This document shows, piece after piece, positions 22,939-32,041 of a stretch of 35,754 nucleotides of DNA. The notes beneath the pieces were generated by a model that saw only the letters and a list, made by a program, of their open reading frames with translations, did no database searches and was not told the origin of the DNA. The translations under genes were made by a program, and so were the position numbers. Numbering within the stretch: the stretch's first letter is position 1; each line of letters starts with the position of its first letter. This stretch comes from Candidatus Aminicenantes bacterium (GTDB lineage Bacteria > Acidobacteriota > Aminicenantia > UBA2199), in assembly GCA_011049425.1 (NCBI GenBank), contig DSBM01000155.1, forward strand, positions 1 through 35,754, given 5' to 3'.

Positions 22939-24003
22939 ATGCCCAAAACCATATTAATCATCAACACCGGAAACACCTCAACCAAGGTGGGCTTGTACAC
23001 AGACGGCATGCTGGATGACGCCACCGTGATCCGCCACGACGATGCGGAACTGGCCCGATTTACCGGGATCAACGATCAAAAGGAGTTCCGCGAAAGCCTG
23101 GTGCTGGATTATCTCAAATCCCACCAACTCGACGCCGGCGTGTTGGCGGCGGTGGCCGCCCGCGGCGGAATCCTCAGACCCATGGAGAGTGGAACCTATC
23201 TGGTGGATGAAACCATGATCCGCGACTTGATCGAAGCCAGGCGGGGATTGCATGCGTCGCACCTTTCCGCGCAGATCGGTTATTCAATCGCGCAGAAAGG
23301 CGGCATAGATTGCTATATCGTAGATCCCATCACGGTTGACGAGTTCGACCCCGTGGCCCGCATATCCGGACATCAAGCCTTTTCCCGGGAAATGCGCACC
23401 CACGCCCTGAACCTGAAAGCGGTGGCCAAGCGTTTCGCCAAAGAAACCCTTCGCCGATACACAGACCTGAATCTCGTTGTGGTTCATCTGGGAACCGGGG
23501 TATCCATCTCCATGCACCACAAGGGGCGAATGGTGGACGCCATGGATCCGTGCCAGGAAGGCGCCTTTTCACTGGACCGTGCCGGGGGCCTGCCCATTCT
23601 ACAGGTGGCCCGGTATATCACGAAAAACCGCATGGAATATGATGCATTTTCGCGCATGGTTTTCGGCGAAGGCGGCGTATATTCCTACCTGGAAACCCGG
23701 GATTTCAAACAAGTCACCAAGCGCTTCCATGAGCATGACGAGGCCGCCGTGAAAATCGTTCACGCCCTGGTTTACCAGATCGCCAAGGAAGTGGGCGCTT
23801 TATCCACCGTGGTGTGCGGGGCTCTCGACGCCATCTTGTTGACCGGCGGCATGGCGTATCAAGAGTATTTCACGGACCTGATCAAACAACGGGTTCGTTT
23901 TCTGGCCCCGGTTCACTGCTATCCCGGGGAAGATGAGATCCAGGCGCTGGCGGAGGGCGTATTCCGAATTCTAAACAACGAAGAGAGGGCACTGAAATAC
24001 TGA
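22939..24003 (+). CDS. buk: Butyrate kinase
   Basis: Catalyses butyryl phosphate + ADP to butyrate + ATP, the last step of butyrate fermentation; branched-chain acyl kinases are the alternative. The 354-residue product is an ASKHA-fold acyl kinase. It opens with ILIINTGNTSTKVGLY (phosphate-1 loop), and continues with VVVHLGTGVSISMHHKGRMVDAMD (phosphate-2), the EGAFSLDRAGGLP motif, and ILLTGGMAYQEYFTDLI (adenosine loop), which match Buk more than acetate kinase. No phosphotransbutyrylase lies beside it. It follows mtnP after 4 bp without a clear Shine-Dalgarno site, so it may be translationally coupled. Confidence 0.9.
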   Translation: MPKTILIINTGNTSTKVGLYTDGMLDDATVIRHDDAELARFTGINDQKEFRESLVLDYLKSHQLDAGVLAAVAARGGILRPMESGTYLVDETMIRDLIEARRGLHASHLSAQIGYSIAQKGGIDCYIVDPITVDEFDPVARISGHQAFSREMRTHALNLKAVAKRFAKETLRRYTDLNLVVVHLGTGVSISMHHKGRMVDAMDPCQEGAFSLDRAGGLPILQVARYITKNRMEYDAFSRMVFGEGGVYSYLETRDFKQVTKRFHEHDEAAVKIVHALVYQIAKEVGALSTVVCGALDAILLTGGMAYQEYFTDLIKQRVRFLAPVHCYPGEDEIQALAEGVFRILNNEERALKY

Positions 24004-24021
24004 TTCGGACGATGAGAATCC

Positions 24022-24603
24022 ATGAATGAACGCAAACCGAAATGGCTCGGGGATTCCCGCATTAAAAGCACGGAAGAGCATATTCGCGCAATTGAAAGCC
24101 GCATTGAAAACCTGAAAATTCACTATAACCAGTTTTTTGCCGGAGAGATCACCGCCCCCCCTGAAAAGGAACGCGAAACCATCGAGATGTTGATTCGCCG
24201 ATTGCTGAGCGAAGAGCACCGTTCCCCCCGCATCAACCTGCTGGTCCAGAACCTGGCCTCCCGCTTCAACCTGTTTAACAACCGCTGGCTGAAGCAACTC
24301 CATGAACTGGAAGTCGATTATCATCCGCAAAAGCGGCAATCGGAACGCTCCGCCGCCGGGGGCAAAACAATATCCCCGACCACAAAATTCCAGGAAATCG
24401 ACGTCAGCCTCAACCGTGAAGATTCGTTCGAACAACTGTTCAACAGCTATCGAAACATGACGCTCAATCCCGCGATTTCACTGGAGGCCAAAGAGAAATG
24501 GATCAACTCCTTGAAAGCAAAGATGATCTCCGCCAACCTGGTGGACGCCAAGATCAGTATTGCCCGGGAAGAGGGCAAACTGAAGGTCCGGGTGAAGAAA
24601 TGA
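24022..24603 (+). CDS. Uncharacterised protein, MXAN_5187-like
   Basis: 193 residues, soluble, largely helical and charged; no signal peptide or membrane span. The N-terminal third is likely coiled coil (EEHIRAIESRIENLKIHYNQFF), followed by ERETIEMLIRRLLSEE, and the C-terminal part is basic (SIAREEGKLKVRVKK). The run IENLKIHYNQFFAGEITAPPEKERETIE recalls a domain in myxobacterial proteins annotated as MXAN_5187; I recall this rather than verify it. It follows buk by 18 bp in the same direction, with only a weak ribosome site. Function unknown. Confidence 0.55.
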   Translation: MNERKPKWLGDSRIKSTEEHIRAIESRIENLKIHYNQFFAGEITAPPEKERETIEMLIRRLLSEEHRSPRINLLVQNLASRFNLFNNRWLKQLHELEVDYHPQKRQSERSAAGGKTISPTTKFQEIDVSLNREDSFEQLFNSYRNMTLNPAISLEAKEKWINSLKAKMISANLVDAKISIAREEGKLKVRVKK

Positions 24604-24616
24604 GCGGATGCCTGGA

Positions 24617-24646
24617 TTGACCAGCCCGAGGGTTCCCCTGTACAAT
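24617..24646 (+). promoter_or_regulatory. Sigma70-type promoter giving a leaderless mRNA (M16-like pair)
   Basis: TTGACC (24617-24622), 18-nt spacer, TACAAT (24641-24646), then exactly 6 nt to GTG at 24653. Predicted +1 coincides with that GTG. Confidence 0.65.
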
Positions 24647-24652
24647 GGATTG

Positions 24653-25963
24653 GTGAAACGAGTTTTGCTGGGACTGTTGGCCGTTTGTTTTATTCCCCTT
24701 TCCACCCATGCAGATACCGGGGCTCCTTACACCTATCAACTTCCCTCCGGAATGACGGTGATCTTGTGTCCGATCCCCGGCATGCAGGCCACCTGCGTAC
24801 TGACCTACCATAAAAACGGAGTGCGCCATGATCCCCCGGCCATCCGCGGTGCTTCATTCCTGTACCAGTACCTCATGATGTTGGGTACGGAGAACCTGGA
24901 TGATTTTGATCGTTTGATGTTTATTCGCAGGAACGCCGGTGAAAGCAACGTGCGTGTGGGCATGGACTACGCCTATTTTTCGCAATTGATCCCGGATCAC
25001 ACCATTGCCAACGCGTTATGGCTGGAGCATGAACGCCTGACCTCCCTGCTTTTTTTCGACCCGTCCGTGAATGCGCAAAAGCGCAATCTTTCCCAACGTT
25101 TGTCTGCCCTGGTTCGTGAAAACACCATATTCCGCGCCCAGGAATGGGTGCGCGCCAAGGTTTTTGAAAACACGGTTTACCAGGACCCGGTATACGGTTC
25201 GCTTGACGTCCTGCGCAACCTGGACAACGATTCAATCCGCAGCCGCTACCCGGTTTTCCAGAATCCGGAAAACATCATTCTCGTGCTGAGCGGTAGCTTG
25301 AAAATCCGTGAAGCCATATCGCTGATTCGAGAGCATTTTCCCCTTAACAGCGATGGTGCCGCAATAAAGTCTCCACCTTTTGAGGCGATTCCGCCGCGCG
25401 AGCAGGCGGCCAGAGAAACCTGGAAAGATACAGACACCAGTATGAACGCGATCATTTACGGGTTTCGCACCCCTGGATTGGTCAGCGAGGATTATCTGGC
25501 TTTCCAGATTATCCAGTCTTTCCTCACCGACCCGCGCCATTCCCGCTTGGACCGCATCCTCAACCAGGACAACCACCTCAACATTCGCATCGCCAGGGAG
25601 ATGACGCATCAATTCGAAGCCAACGCGCTCATCTTCCGGATCTCCTCACCCAGCCGCATGGCCATTCAGAAAGCCGCCGATCTTGTCAATCAATTGCTGG
25701 ACGTTCTCGCCGGCGGTAATTTGACCAACAACGACCTGCGTCAGACCCGCACACTCATGGAGATCGATTTGCGCAAAGCCATGCTGGAGCCGGAGCAGCG
25801 CGCGCTGAGGGAAGCGCAGCAAGTCCACTTATTCGGTCCCAAAGGTCTTGCGCGCTCGCCTGAGAGTGAACTGAAGGCGTTCACCATTCAGGACCTTCAA
25901 CAGGTCTGTCGCAAATACCTTTCTCAAAAGAACCGTGTGATTTTCAATGTATTCAAAAAATAG
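24653..25963 (+). CDS. Exported M16-family peptidase-like protein without the zinc motif (1)
   Basis: 436 residues with a classical signal peptide (KRVLLGLLAVCFIPLSTHA) and a pitrilysin-type (M16) fold: YTYQLPSGMTVILCPIPGMQATCVLTYHKNGVRHD at the start, and the NPENIILVLSGSL and ELKAFTIQDLQQVCRKYL pieces common in the family. The active-site HxxEH, expected after GVRHDPPAIRGASF, is replaced by LYQYL, so it should not be a zinc protease. In the family, inactive partners help hold substrate or act as chaperone-like subunits. I choose GTG 24653 over ATG 24608 because the promoter +1 coincides with it and the shorter N terminus is a standard signal peptide. It overlaps the next gene by 17 bp. Confidence 0.7.
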   Translation: MKRVLLGLLAVCFIPLSTHADTGAPYTYQLPSGMTVILCPIPGMQATCVLTYHKNGVRHDPPAIRGASFLYQYLMMLGTENLDDFDRLMFIRRNAGESNVRVGMDYAYFSQLIPDHTIANALWLEHERLTSLLFFDPSVNAQKRNLSQRLSALVRENTIFRAQEWVRAKVFENTVYQDPVYGSLDVLRNLDNDSIRSRYPVFQNPENIILVLSGSLKIREAISLIREHFPLNSDGAAIKSPPFEAIPPREQAARETWKDTDTSMNAIIYGFRTPGLVSEDYLAFQIIQSFLTDPRHSRLDRILNQDNHLNIRIAREMTHQFEANALIFRISSPSRMAIQKAADLVNQLLDVLAGGNLTNNDLRQTRTLMEIDLRKAMLEPEQRALREAQQVHLFGPKGLARSPESELKAFTIQDLQQVCRKYLSQKNRVIFNVFKK

Positions 25964-27365
25964 TTACATCCGCATTGCGGGAATGGTTTTGATCGCCTGG
26001 CTTATCTTCAGGTTTGCCCCTGCCATGTTGCCGGCCCAGACGCAAGATACCACGTACCGTTTCACCAGCTCCAAGGGTTTGGGGCTGCAGGTCATTCCCC
26101 AACCCCATTCGCGCCTCTGTGTGGCTGAACTGGTTGTGTTGACTCCCTACAAGGGTACCTACCCGGGGATCTCCCAGATCACCTATGAAAACCTGTTCAA
26201 CCCCATGCTGGCGGATGGCCACAACTCGCTGCTGACCGCGCTGAATCGCCTGGGCGGCGATTTTACCGTGATCAACGGCGGAGATCACACCCGTATCCAG
26301 GTATCCTTTCTGCCGGACAAGCTCAACGCGTTTATCCAGTTTATTGAAAAGCTCTTTACCTTCAATGACTTCAGCCAGAATCGTTTCAAATCCAGCACCC
26401 TCTATTTTGGAACCCGCATGCGCCGCACCCAGGATTGGGAAACACGGGTGGTGCATCAGCTCGCCTACAGGCATCTTTTCCCCGACCATCCACTCGGTTT
26501 CGGCCTCGTCTCCCGGGACGTCCTGACGCGATCCCGCCTGGGCCACGTGGTCACCTATTTCCGCCGCAACTTCCGCCTTTCCCACGCCACCTTGATTGTA
26601 AAGGGAGACATCAAGCCCTATGTAACATTCGGCCTGGTAGAGAAGGCGTTTAACAACTACCGCCGCGATGAAACACCCCTGAGCGTGGAAGATCCACAGG
26701 ATTTTCCCCGCAGCGACGTCATTCTTTTCCACACCGGCAAGAACTCGCCCATGACCATGTTCTGGTTCAAGGTGATTCCACCGGTAAACAGTGACGCCCA
26801 CATGGCCACCCTGGTCACGGAAAAGATCCTCTTCGGCATGCCGCTGGGAGTGGTTTTCCAACGCGCCGCCCTATCCGGACTCGGCAACATCCGCATTGAG
26901 ACCGACATTCAGGATCATTGCCGCTTTTCCGTTATCTCGAACACGATTTCCCGCCTGCAAGCGGAAAACATCAGCCGCTTCGTTATGCTGGCGCGCAGCG
27001 AACGGCGCAAATTGGCGCTGCAGAACGTGGACCGCAAGCAATACCTTTACGCAGTCAATTACCTGTACAGCCGCTTCAAGGTCAACTCCGCCTCATTTGC
27101 CAACGACTTGCGCCTAAAAACCCTTGAAAAACTGTGCGACGTGGATATCCGCCATTCCAAGGTCGACCGGAACAACTTTCAGCGCATATTTCAACAGGTG
27201 TCCCTGGAACAGGTCAACCGATTGCTGCGCAACCAGGCGCGCGAACGCCGTGACGATTCCCAGAGCCTGGTGCTGGGAGATGTGGTCATCATTACAGGAG
27301 ACGCGGATCAGATCGCCCCCCACCTAAAGATGTTTTCCGTTTCAAAATACCAGCCGGACTGGTAA
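25947..27365 (+). CDS. Exported M16-family peptidase-like protein without the zinc motif (2)
   Basis: 472 residues, signal peptide or anchor IAGMVLIAWLIFRFAPAMLPA. Like the previous gene it keeps M16 landmarks (SKGLGLQVIPQPHSRLCVAELVVL near the N terminus, HQLAYRHLFPDHPLGFGLVSRDVL, and ATLIVKGDIKPYVTFGLVEKAF) but lacks HxxEH: the region reads ISQITYENLF. M16B peptidases often work as a heterodimer of one active and one inactive chain; here neither chain has zinc ligands. It overlaps the preceding gene by 17 bp, so the two are probably made in equal amounts and work together in the periplasm. Confidence 0.65.
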   Translation: MYSKNSYIRIAGMVLIAWLIFRFAPAMLPAQTQDTTYRFTSSKGLGLQVIPQPHSRLCVAELVVLTPYKGTYPGISQITYENLFNPMLADGHNSLLTALNRLGGDFTVINGGDHTRIQVSFLPDKLNAFIQFIEKLFTFNDFSQNRFKSSTLYFGTRMRRTQDWETRVVHQLAYRHLFPDHPLGFGLVSRDVLTRSRLGHVVTYFRRNFRLSHATLIVKGDIKPYVTFGLVEKAFNNYRRDETPLSVEDPQDFPRSDVILFHTGKNSPMTMFWFKVIPPVNSDAHMATLVTEKILFGMPLGVVFQRAALSGLGNIRIETDIQDHCRFSVISNTISRLQAENISRFVMLARSERRKLALQNVDRKQYLYAVNYLYSRFKVNSASFANDLRLKTLEKLCDVDIRHSKVDRNNFQRIFQQVSLEQVNRLLRNQARERRDDSQSLVLGDVVIITGDADQIAPHLKMFSVSKYQPDW

Positions 27366-27382
27366 CCCTGGAATTCGCCCGC

Positions 27383-27411
27383 TTGACTTGAACCGGCCGG
27401 GTTCCTATAAT
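27383..27411 (+). promoter_or_regulatory. Sigma70-type promoter giving a leaderless asnS mRNA
   Basis: TTGACT (27383-27388), 17-nt spacer, consensus TATAAT (27406-27411), then exactly 6 nt (TGGGCA) to the ATG at 27418. Predicted +1 coincides with the start codon, and no Shine-Dalgarno site exists. Confidence 0.78.
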
Positions 27412-27417
27412 TGGGCA

Positions 27418-28716
27418 ATGACTCAGTGGATTTCCATTCGTGAAGCAGCAAAGAATACCGGCCAACGAGTTGAGTTGCGCGGCTGGATCGTCAACCTACG
27501 CGACAGCGGGCGCATCAAGTTCATGCTGATCCGCGACGGCAGCGGCACCATTCAGGCCACGATCTGGTCAAAAGACCCCGATCACCCCATGTTCAAGGCC
27601 TTTGCCCGACTGACCCAGGAATCCAGCCTGAAAGTTCGCGGCACCATCCAGGCCGACCCACGCGCGCCCGGTGGATATGAGTTGCAGGTCGACCACCTGG
27701 AACCGGTCCACATCGCCCCCGAATACCCCATCGCGCGCAAAAGCCACGGCACGGCGTTCCTGATGAAGCACCGCCATCTGTGGCTGCGTTCCCAGCGGCA
27801 AACCGCCATTTTAAGAATCCGCGCCGCCATCATCCGGGCCATCCGGGATTTCATGGACAGCCAGGGTTTTGTATTGACGGATGCGCCCATCCTGACCGGC
27901 AACGCCGCCGAAGGTACGACCACCCTGTTTGAAACCAAGTACTTCGGAGAATCCGCTTACCTTTCTCAATCGGGACAATTGTACGCCGAAGCCACGGCCA
28001 TGGCCCTGGGCAAAGTGTACACGTTCGGCCCCACTTTTCGTGCCGAAAAGTCCAAGACACGCCGGCATTTGATCGAATTCTGGATGATGGAACCCGAGTG
28101 GGCGTTTGCCGAGTTGGACGATATCATCCAGTTGAGTCAACACCTTCTGGCCGCGGTGGTCACCCGGGTCCTGGAGCAGCACCGGGAAGACCTGAAAACC
28201 CTGGAGAGGGATACCGCCCCGCTGGAGAAAATCGTTCCCCCCTTCCCCCGCATCACCTACGACGAGGCATTCGCCCTGCTGAAAGCATCGGGTGAATCAC
28301 AAACCCCGTATGGTGAAGACCTGGGCGGAACGGATGAGACCATTGTATCCAGAAGTTTTGACCGCCCGCTCGCCATCACCCATTACCCCGCCGACATCAA
28401 GGCGTTTTATATGCAACCCGACGCCGACGACCCCAAAAAGGTTTTGTGCATGGACGTGATTGCGCCGGAAGGCTACGGAGAAATCATCGGCGGCAGCCAG
28501 CGCATCCACGACCTGGAGTTGCTGGAACAGAAAATCCGCGAACACGGCCTCAGCGAGGAAGTGTTTCAGTGGTACCTGGACCTGCGCCGCTTCGGCAGCG
28601 TGCCCCACTCCGGGTTCGGACTGGGAATCGAGCGCACCGTGGCCTGGATCTGCAAGTTGCCTCACATTCGCGAAAGCATTCCCTTCCCCCGCATGCTGTA
28701 CAACCTCTATCCCTGA
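27418..28716 (+). CDS. asnS: Asparaginyl-tRNA synthetase
   Basis: Charges tRNA-Asn with asparagine; 432 residues. The N-terminal OB-fold anticodon domain (VELRGWIVNLRDSGRIKFMLIRDG) is followed by the class II catalytic domain. Motif 2 is visible as FGPTFRAEKSKTRRHLIEFWMMEPE and motif 3 as GFGLGIERTVAWICKLPHIRESIPFPR. YLSQSGQLYAEA and TFRAEKSKTRRHL are typical of AsnRS rather than AspRS. The ATG follows a consensus promoter with no leader. Convergent with glnS; only 4 bp separate the two stop codons and no terminator fits between them. GluRS and GlnRS lie next door. Confidence 0.93.
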   Translation: MTQWISIREAAKNTGQRVELRGWIVNLRDSGRIKFMLIRDGSGTIQATIWSKDPDHPMFKAFARLTQESSLKVRGTIQADPRAPGGYELQVDHLEPVHIAPEYPIARKSHGTAFLMKHRHLWLRSQRQTAILRIRAAIIRAIRDFMDSQGFVLTDAPILTGNAAEGTTTLFETKYFGESAYLSQSGQLYAEATAMALGKVYTFGPTFRAEKSKTRRHLIEFWMMEPEWAFAELDDIIQLSQHLLAAVVTRVLEQHREDLKTLERDTAPLEKIVPPFPRITYDEAFALLKASGESQTPYGEDLGGTDETIVSRSFDRPLAITHYPADIKAFYMQPDADDPKKVLCMDVIAPEGYGEIIGGSQRIHDLELLEQKIREHGLSEEVFQWYLDLRRFGSVPHSGFGLGIERTVAWICKLPHIRESIPFPRMLYNLYP

Positions 28717-28720
28717 TCTC

Positions 28721-30418
28721 TTACTCCAGTTTCTTTTCAATCCTGGCCCAGGTATCGCGCAGGGTAACGGAACGGTTGAAAACCAGTTGCCCCGGATGGG
28801 AATTCTTTGAATCCAGGCAAAAATAGCCCCGGCGCAGGAACTGGTAATACTCACCCGGAACGGCCGCGCCCAGGGCGGGCTCCACTTTGCACCCCGTCAG
28901 CACTTTCCGCGATTCCGGGTTCAGGAAGTCATACAATTCCTTTTCTTCCGCCGCGGCCCGGGCCCGGGGATCGGGGTCGGTAAACAACGTGTCAAACAGG
29001 CATATCTGCGCGTCCAGGGCATGCTGGACCGACACCCAGTGGGACGTTCCCTTCACCTTGCGGTTGTCCGGGGACCAGCCGCCGCGGCTTTCGGGATCAT
29101 AGGTGCAATGGATCTCTTTGACCCGCCCCGTGGCTTCATCCATGAAAAAGTTCGCGCAGCGGATGTAGTAGGCATGCTTCAGGCGGATTTCACTGCCGGG
29201 CGACAGCCGGAAGTACTTTTTGGGCGGATCCACGCGGAAGTCTTCCCTTTCAATATAGATCTCCCGCGAAAACGGGATTTCCCGCGTACCCGCGGCTTCA
29301 TCTTCCGGGTTGTTGACCGCTTCGAGCATCTCGACCTGGTTTTCCGGGTAGTTGACGATCACCACCTTGACCGGATCCAGGACGGCCATGTACCGCAGCG
29401 CCCGCTGGTTCAGGTCTTCGCGCAAACAGTGCTCCAGCAGGGCCAGGTCCACCGTGCTGTCCCGCTTGGCCACACCGATGCGGTCGGCGAAATCACGGAT
29501 CGATTCCGGAGAGTATCCCCGGCGCCGCAGCCCTGCGATGGTGGGCATGCGCGGGTCGTCCCAACCGCAAACCCGGCCCGAAGCCACAAGACCCTGGAGC
29601 AGGCGCTTGCTCATGATGGTGTAGCTGAGGTTCAGGCGCGCGAATTCGATCTGGCGCGAGGGAAACATCTCGAGTTTTTCCAGGAACCAGTCGTACAGCG
29701 GGCGGTGGTCTTCAAACTCCAGGGTGCAGATGGAGTGGGTAATGGTTTCAAAGGAATCCGACAGGCTGTGGGCGAAATCGTACATGGGGAAAATGCACCA
29801 GTCGGTTCCGGTGCGGTGGTGTTGGGCATACTTGATGCGGTAGAGGGTGGGGTCACGCATATTGAGGTTGGGCGACTTCATGTCGATCCGGGCCCGCAGC
29901 ACATGGGCGCCTTCAGAAAATTCGCCCGCGCGCATGCGCCGGAACAGGTCCAGGTTCTCTTCCACCCCTCTTTCTCGGTAGGGACTCTCCCGCCCCGGTT
30001 CGGTCAACGTGCCCCGATGGGCGCGGATCTCTTCGGCGTTGAGGCTGTCCACGTACGCCAAGCCGCGGCGGATCAGCTCCTCCGCGCAATCGTACAGACG
30101 TTCAAAATAGTCGGAAGCATAGTAAAGGCGATCACCCCACTCAAATCCCAGCCAGCACACATCATTCTTGATCGACTCCACGTACTCCTCGTCCTCGCGG
30201 ATGGGGTTGGTGTCGTCAAAGCGCAGGTTGCACAAGCCGTTGAAATCCCGGGCCAGCCCGAAATTGAGGCAGATCGACTTGGCGTGACCGATGTGGAGGT
30301 AACCATTGGGTTCGGGGGGGAAACGCGTCTGCACGCGTCCGCCGTTTTTGCCGCTTTTGATGTCGGTGGCGATGATCTCACGAATGAAATTGGTGGTGAT
30401 TTCCCGCTCGCCGCTCAT
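28721..30418 (-). CDS. glnS: Glutaminyl-tRNA synthetase
   Basis: Charges tRNA-Gln directly with glutamine; 565 residues, class Ic. The HIGH motif is HIGH at residues 42-45 ([12 protein letters not shown]), the KMSKS-type loop is TIMSKRLLQ near residue 269. [20 protein letters not shown] and [37 protein letters not shown] are diagnostic of GlnRS. The C-terminal two beta-barrel anticodon domains are present, ending [15 protein letters not shown]. Its ATG overlaps the gltX stop by 4 bp (ATGA) with AAAGGAG upstream, so it is co-translated with gltX. Possession of GlnRS suggests that Gln-tRNA need not be made by amidotransferase. Confidence 0.95.
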   Translation of the reverse strand: MSGEREITTNFIREIIATDIKSGKNGGRVQTRFPPEPNGYLHIGHAKSICLNFGLARDFNGLCNLRFDDTNPIREDEEYVESIKNDVCWLGFEWGDRLYYASDYFERLYDCAEELIRRGLAYVDSLNAEEIRAHRGTLTEPGRESPYRERGVEENLDLFRRMRAGEFSEGAHVLRARIDMKSPNLNMRDPTLYRIKYAQHHRTGTDWCIFPMYDFAHSLSDSFETITHSICTLEFEDHRPLYDWFLEKLEMFPSRQIEFARLNLSYTIMSKRLLQGLVASGRVCGWDDPRMPTIAGLRRRGYSPESIRDFADRIGVAKRDSTVDLALLEHCLREDLNQRALRYMAVLDPVKVVIVNYPENQVEMLEAVNNPEDEAAGTREIPFSREIYIEREDFRVDPPKKYFRLSPGSEIRLKHAYYIRCANFFMDEATGRVKEIHCTYDPESRGGWSPDNRKVKGTSHWVSVQHALDAQICLFDTLFTDPDPRARAAAEEKELYDFLNPESRKVLTGCKVEPALGAAVPGEYYQFLRRGYFCLDSKNSHPGQLVFNRSVTLRDTWARIEKKLE

Positions 30419-31938
30419 TGCCCGTCTCCTTTGCCCGCGGCACCCGGAGGTTCCGCCTCCGGGCTCTCTTCCCGCTTTGAAATCCAGTCCAGCGCCGCGC
30501 GCAGGCGCCTCAATGTCGTCTCCCTGCCCAGGGTTTCCATCAGCTCAAACAATCCCGGGCCATGGCCGACCCCACTGAGCGCAAGCCGGGTGGGATGGAT
30601 CAACTTGCCCGCGGACATCTCCATTTCTTCGGCCAGGCGACGATACAGGTCTTCCAGCTCCACCGCGGAAAACGTTTTTTGCGACTCCAGCTCGCTCAAC
30701 AGGCGCTGCAGTCGCGGCGCGGCTTCCACGCGGAAATGCTTGCGCGCGGGTTTGACCTCGTATTCACGCGGGTCGCAAAAAAAATACTCCGCCTGTTCCA
30801 CCAGCTCCGTGATTTTGCGGCTGCGCGGCTGCAGCAACTGAATCACCGCCAGGAGGTAGTCCGGATCGCCTGCCGCATCGCCGCTCAACCAGCCCTTGTT
30901 TTTCCAGATCTCCGTCACCGGATCCAGCAGGGTTTGCGGGTCGCGCCGCGCCAGGTATTGCCCGTTCATCCATTCCAGCTTCCGCTCATCAAACACCGAG
31001 GCCTTGGCCGATACGCGCGCCAACTCAAAAGTCGCGATCATCTCTGCGCGGCTCATGATCTCGCGGTCTTCTCCCGGGGACCAGCCCAGCAGGGCCAGAA
31101 AGTTCACCAGGGCTTCGGGCAAAAATCCCGCGTTGCGGTAATCGGTCACCGAGGCCGCCCCGTGGCGCTTGGAAAGCTTGCCGCCTCCCGGGGCCAGGAT
31201 TACCGGCAAATGGGCGAACACCGGCAGTGACCAGCCGAACGCCTCGTAAATCAAGATATGGCGCGGAGTGGAAGAGATCCACTCATCGCCTCGCAGCACG
31301 TGGGTAATGCCCATAAAGTGGTCATCAACCACATTGGCCAGGTGATAAGTGGGCAAACCGTCGGATTTCAGCAGAACCAGGTCATCAAGGAGCTCGCCGC
31401 GGGTGGCGATTTCGCCCCGGATTTCGTCCCGGAAAACCACCACGCGGTTGTTTGGAACTTTCAGACGCACTACATGGGCCTCGCCCGCGGCCATTTTTTT
31501 TGCCGCTTCTACGGGATCAAGGTTGCGGCAATGCCGGTCATACCCGCCGGCCCCGGGCAGCCTGGCGCGTTCCTGCTCCAGGCGCATGGCGGCCAGCCGC
31601 TCGGGCGTGCAGAAACACGGGTAGGCGTTTGCGGAATCCAGCAATTTGCGGGCATGTGCCTGGTACAGCTCCGCGCGTTCGGACTGCACATAGGGGCCGA
31701 CATCGCCTTCGCGGCCCGGGCCTTCATCCCAGTCCAGGCCCAGCCACTCCAGGCTGGAATAAATCTCATCCATGGCCTCTTGCTGGAAACGGGTGCGGTC
31801 CGTATCCTCGATGCGCAACAGAAAGCAGCCCCCGTGACGGCGGGCGAAAAGAAAGTTGAACAAGGCGGTGCGGGCGCCGCCCACGTGCATGTAACCCGTG
31901 GGTGAAGGCGCGAAACGAACTCGAACGGAATCAGCCAT
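30415..31938 (-). CDS. gltX: Glutamyl-tRNA synthetase
   Basis: Charges tRNA-Glu; Glu-tRNA also feeds heme synthesis in many bacteria. The 507-residue class Ic enzyme shows [20 protein letters not shown] (HIGH-equivalent HVGG at 18-21), [25 protein letters not shown], and KLSKRHG (KMSKS-equivalent) near residue 256. The helical anticodon domain follows. An upstream ATG (31944) and a longer reading frame exist, but ATG 31938 is preferred: GAGG lies 8 nt before it and the protein then begins [15 protein letters not shown] as usual. It is first in a two-gene operon with glnS. Confidence 0.95.
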   Translation of the reverse strand: MADSVRVRFAPSPTGYMHVGGARTALFNFLFARRHGGCFLLRIEDTDRTRFQQEAMDEIYSSLEWLGLDWDEGPGREGDVGPYVQSERAELYQAHARKLLDSANAYPCFCTPERLAAMRLEQERARLPGAGGYDRHCRNLDPVEAAKKMAAGEAHVVRLKVPNNRVVVFRDEIRGEIATRGELLDDLVLLKSDGLPTYHLANVVDDHFMGITHVLRGDEWISSTPRHILIYEAFGWSLPVFAHLPVILAPGGGKLSKRHGAASVTDYRNAGFLPEALVNFLALLGWSPGEDREIMSRAEMIATFELARVSAKASVFDERKLEWMNGQYLARRDPQTLLDPVTEIWKNKGWLSGDAAGDPDYLLAVIQLLQPRSRKITELVEQAEYFFCDPREYEVKPARKHFRVEAAPRLQRLLSELESQKTFSAVELEDLYRRLAEEMEMSAGKLIHPTRLALSGVGHGPGLFELMETLGRETTLRRLRAALDWISKREESPEAEPPGAAGKGDGQ

Positions 31939-31993
31939 ACTCATATCCTCGTCTGAAAAACCCGGTACGGAAGAGCGCCGGAGCGTCAGTGCC

Positions 31994-32022
31994 ATTGTAT
32001 CTAAAACCCCGCATGGGCGCAA
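31994..32022 (-). promoter_or_regulatory. Candidate promoter of the gltX-glnS operon
   Basis: On the minus strand, TTGCGC (32022-32017), 17-nt spacer, TACAAT (31999-31994). Predicted +1 is about 31987, a 49-nt leader. The -35 is weak, so this is less certain than the others. Confidence 0.45.
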
Positions 32023-32041
32023 GCGCGGCGGGAAAAGGGGA

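Noticed and set aside
29021-30841. 606-codon open frame on the plus strand, antisense to glnS and gltX
   Set aside because: It mirrors two clear synthetase genes, has no recognisable domains and an unnatural composition; GC-rich third positions keep the opposite strand open.
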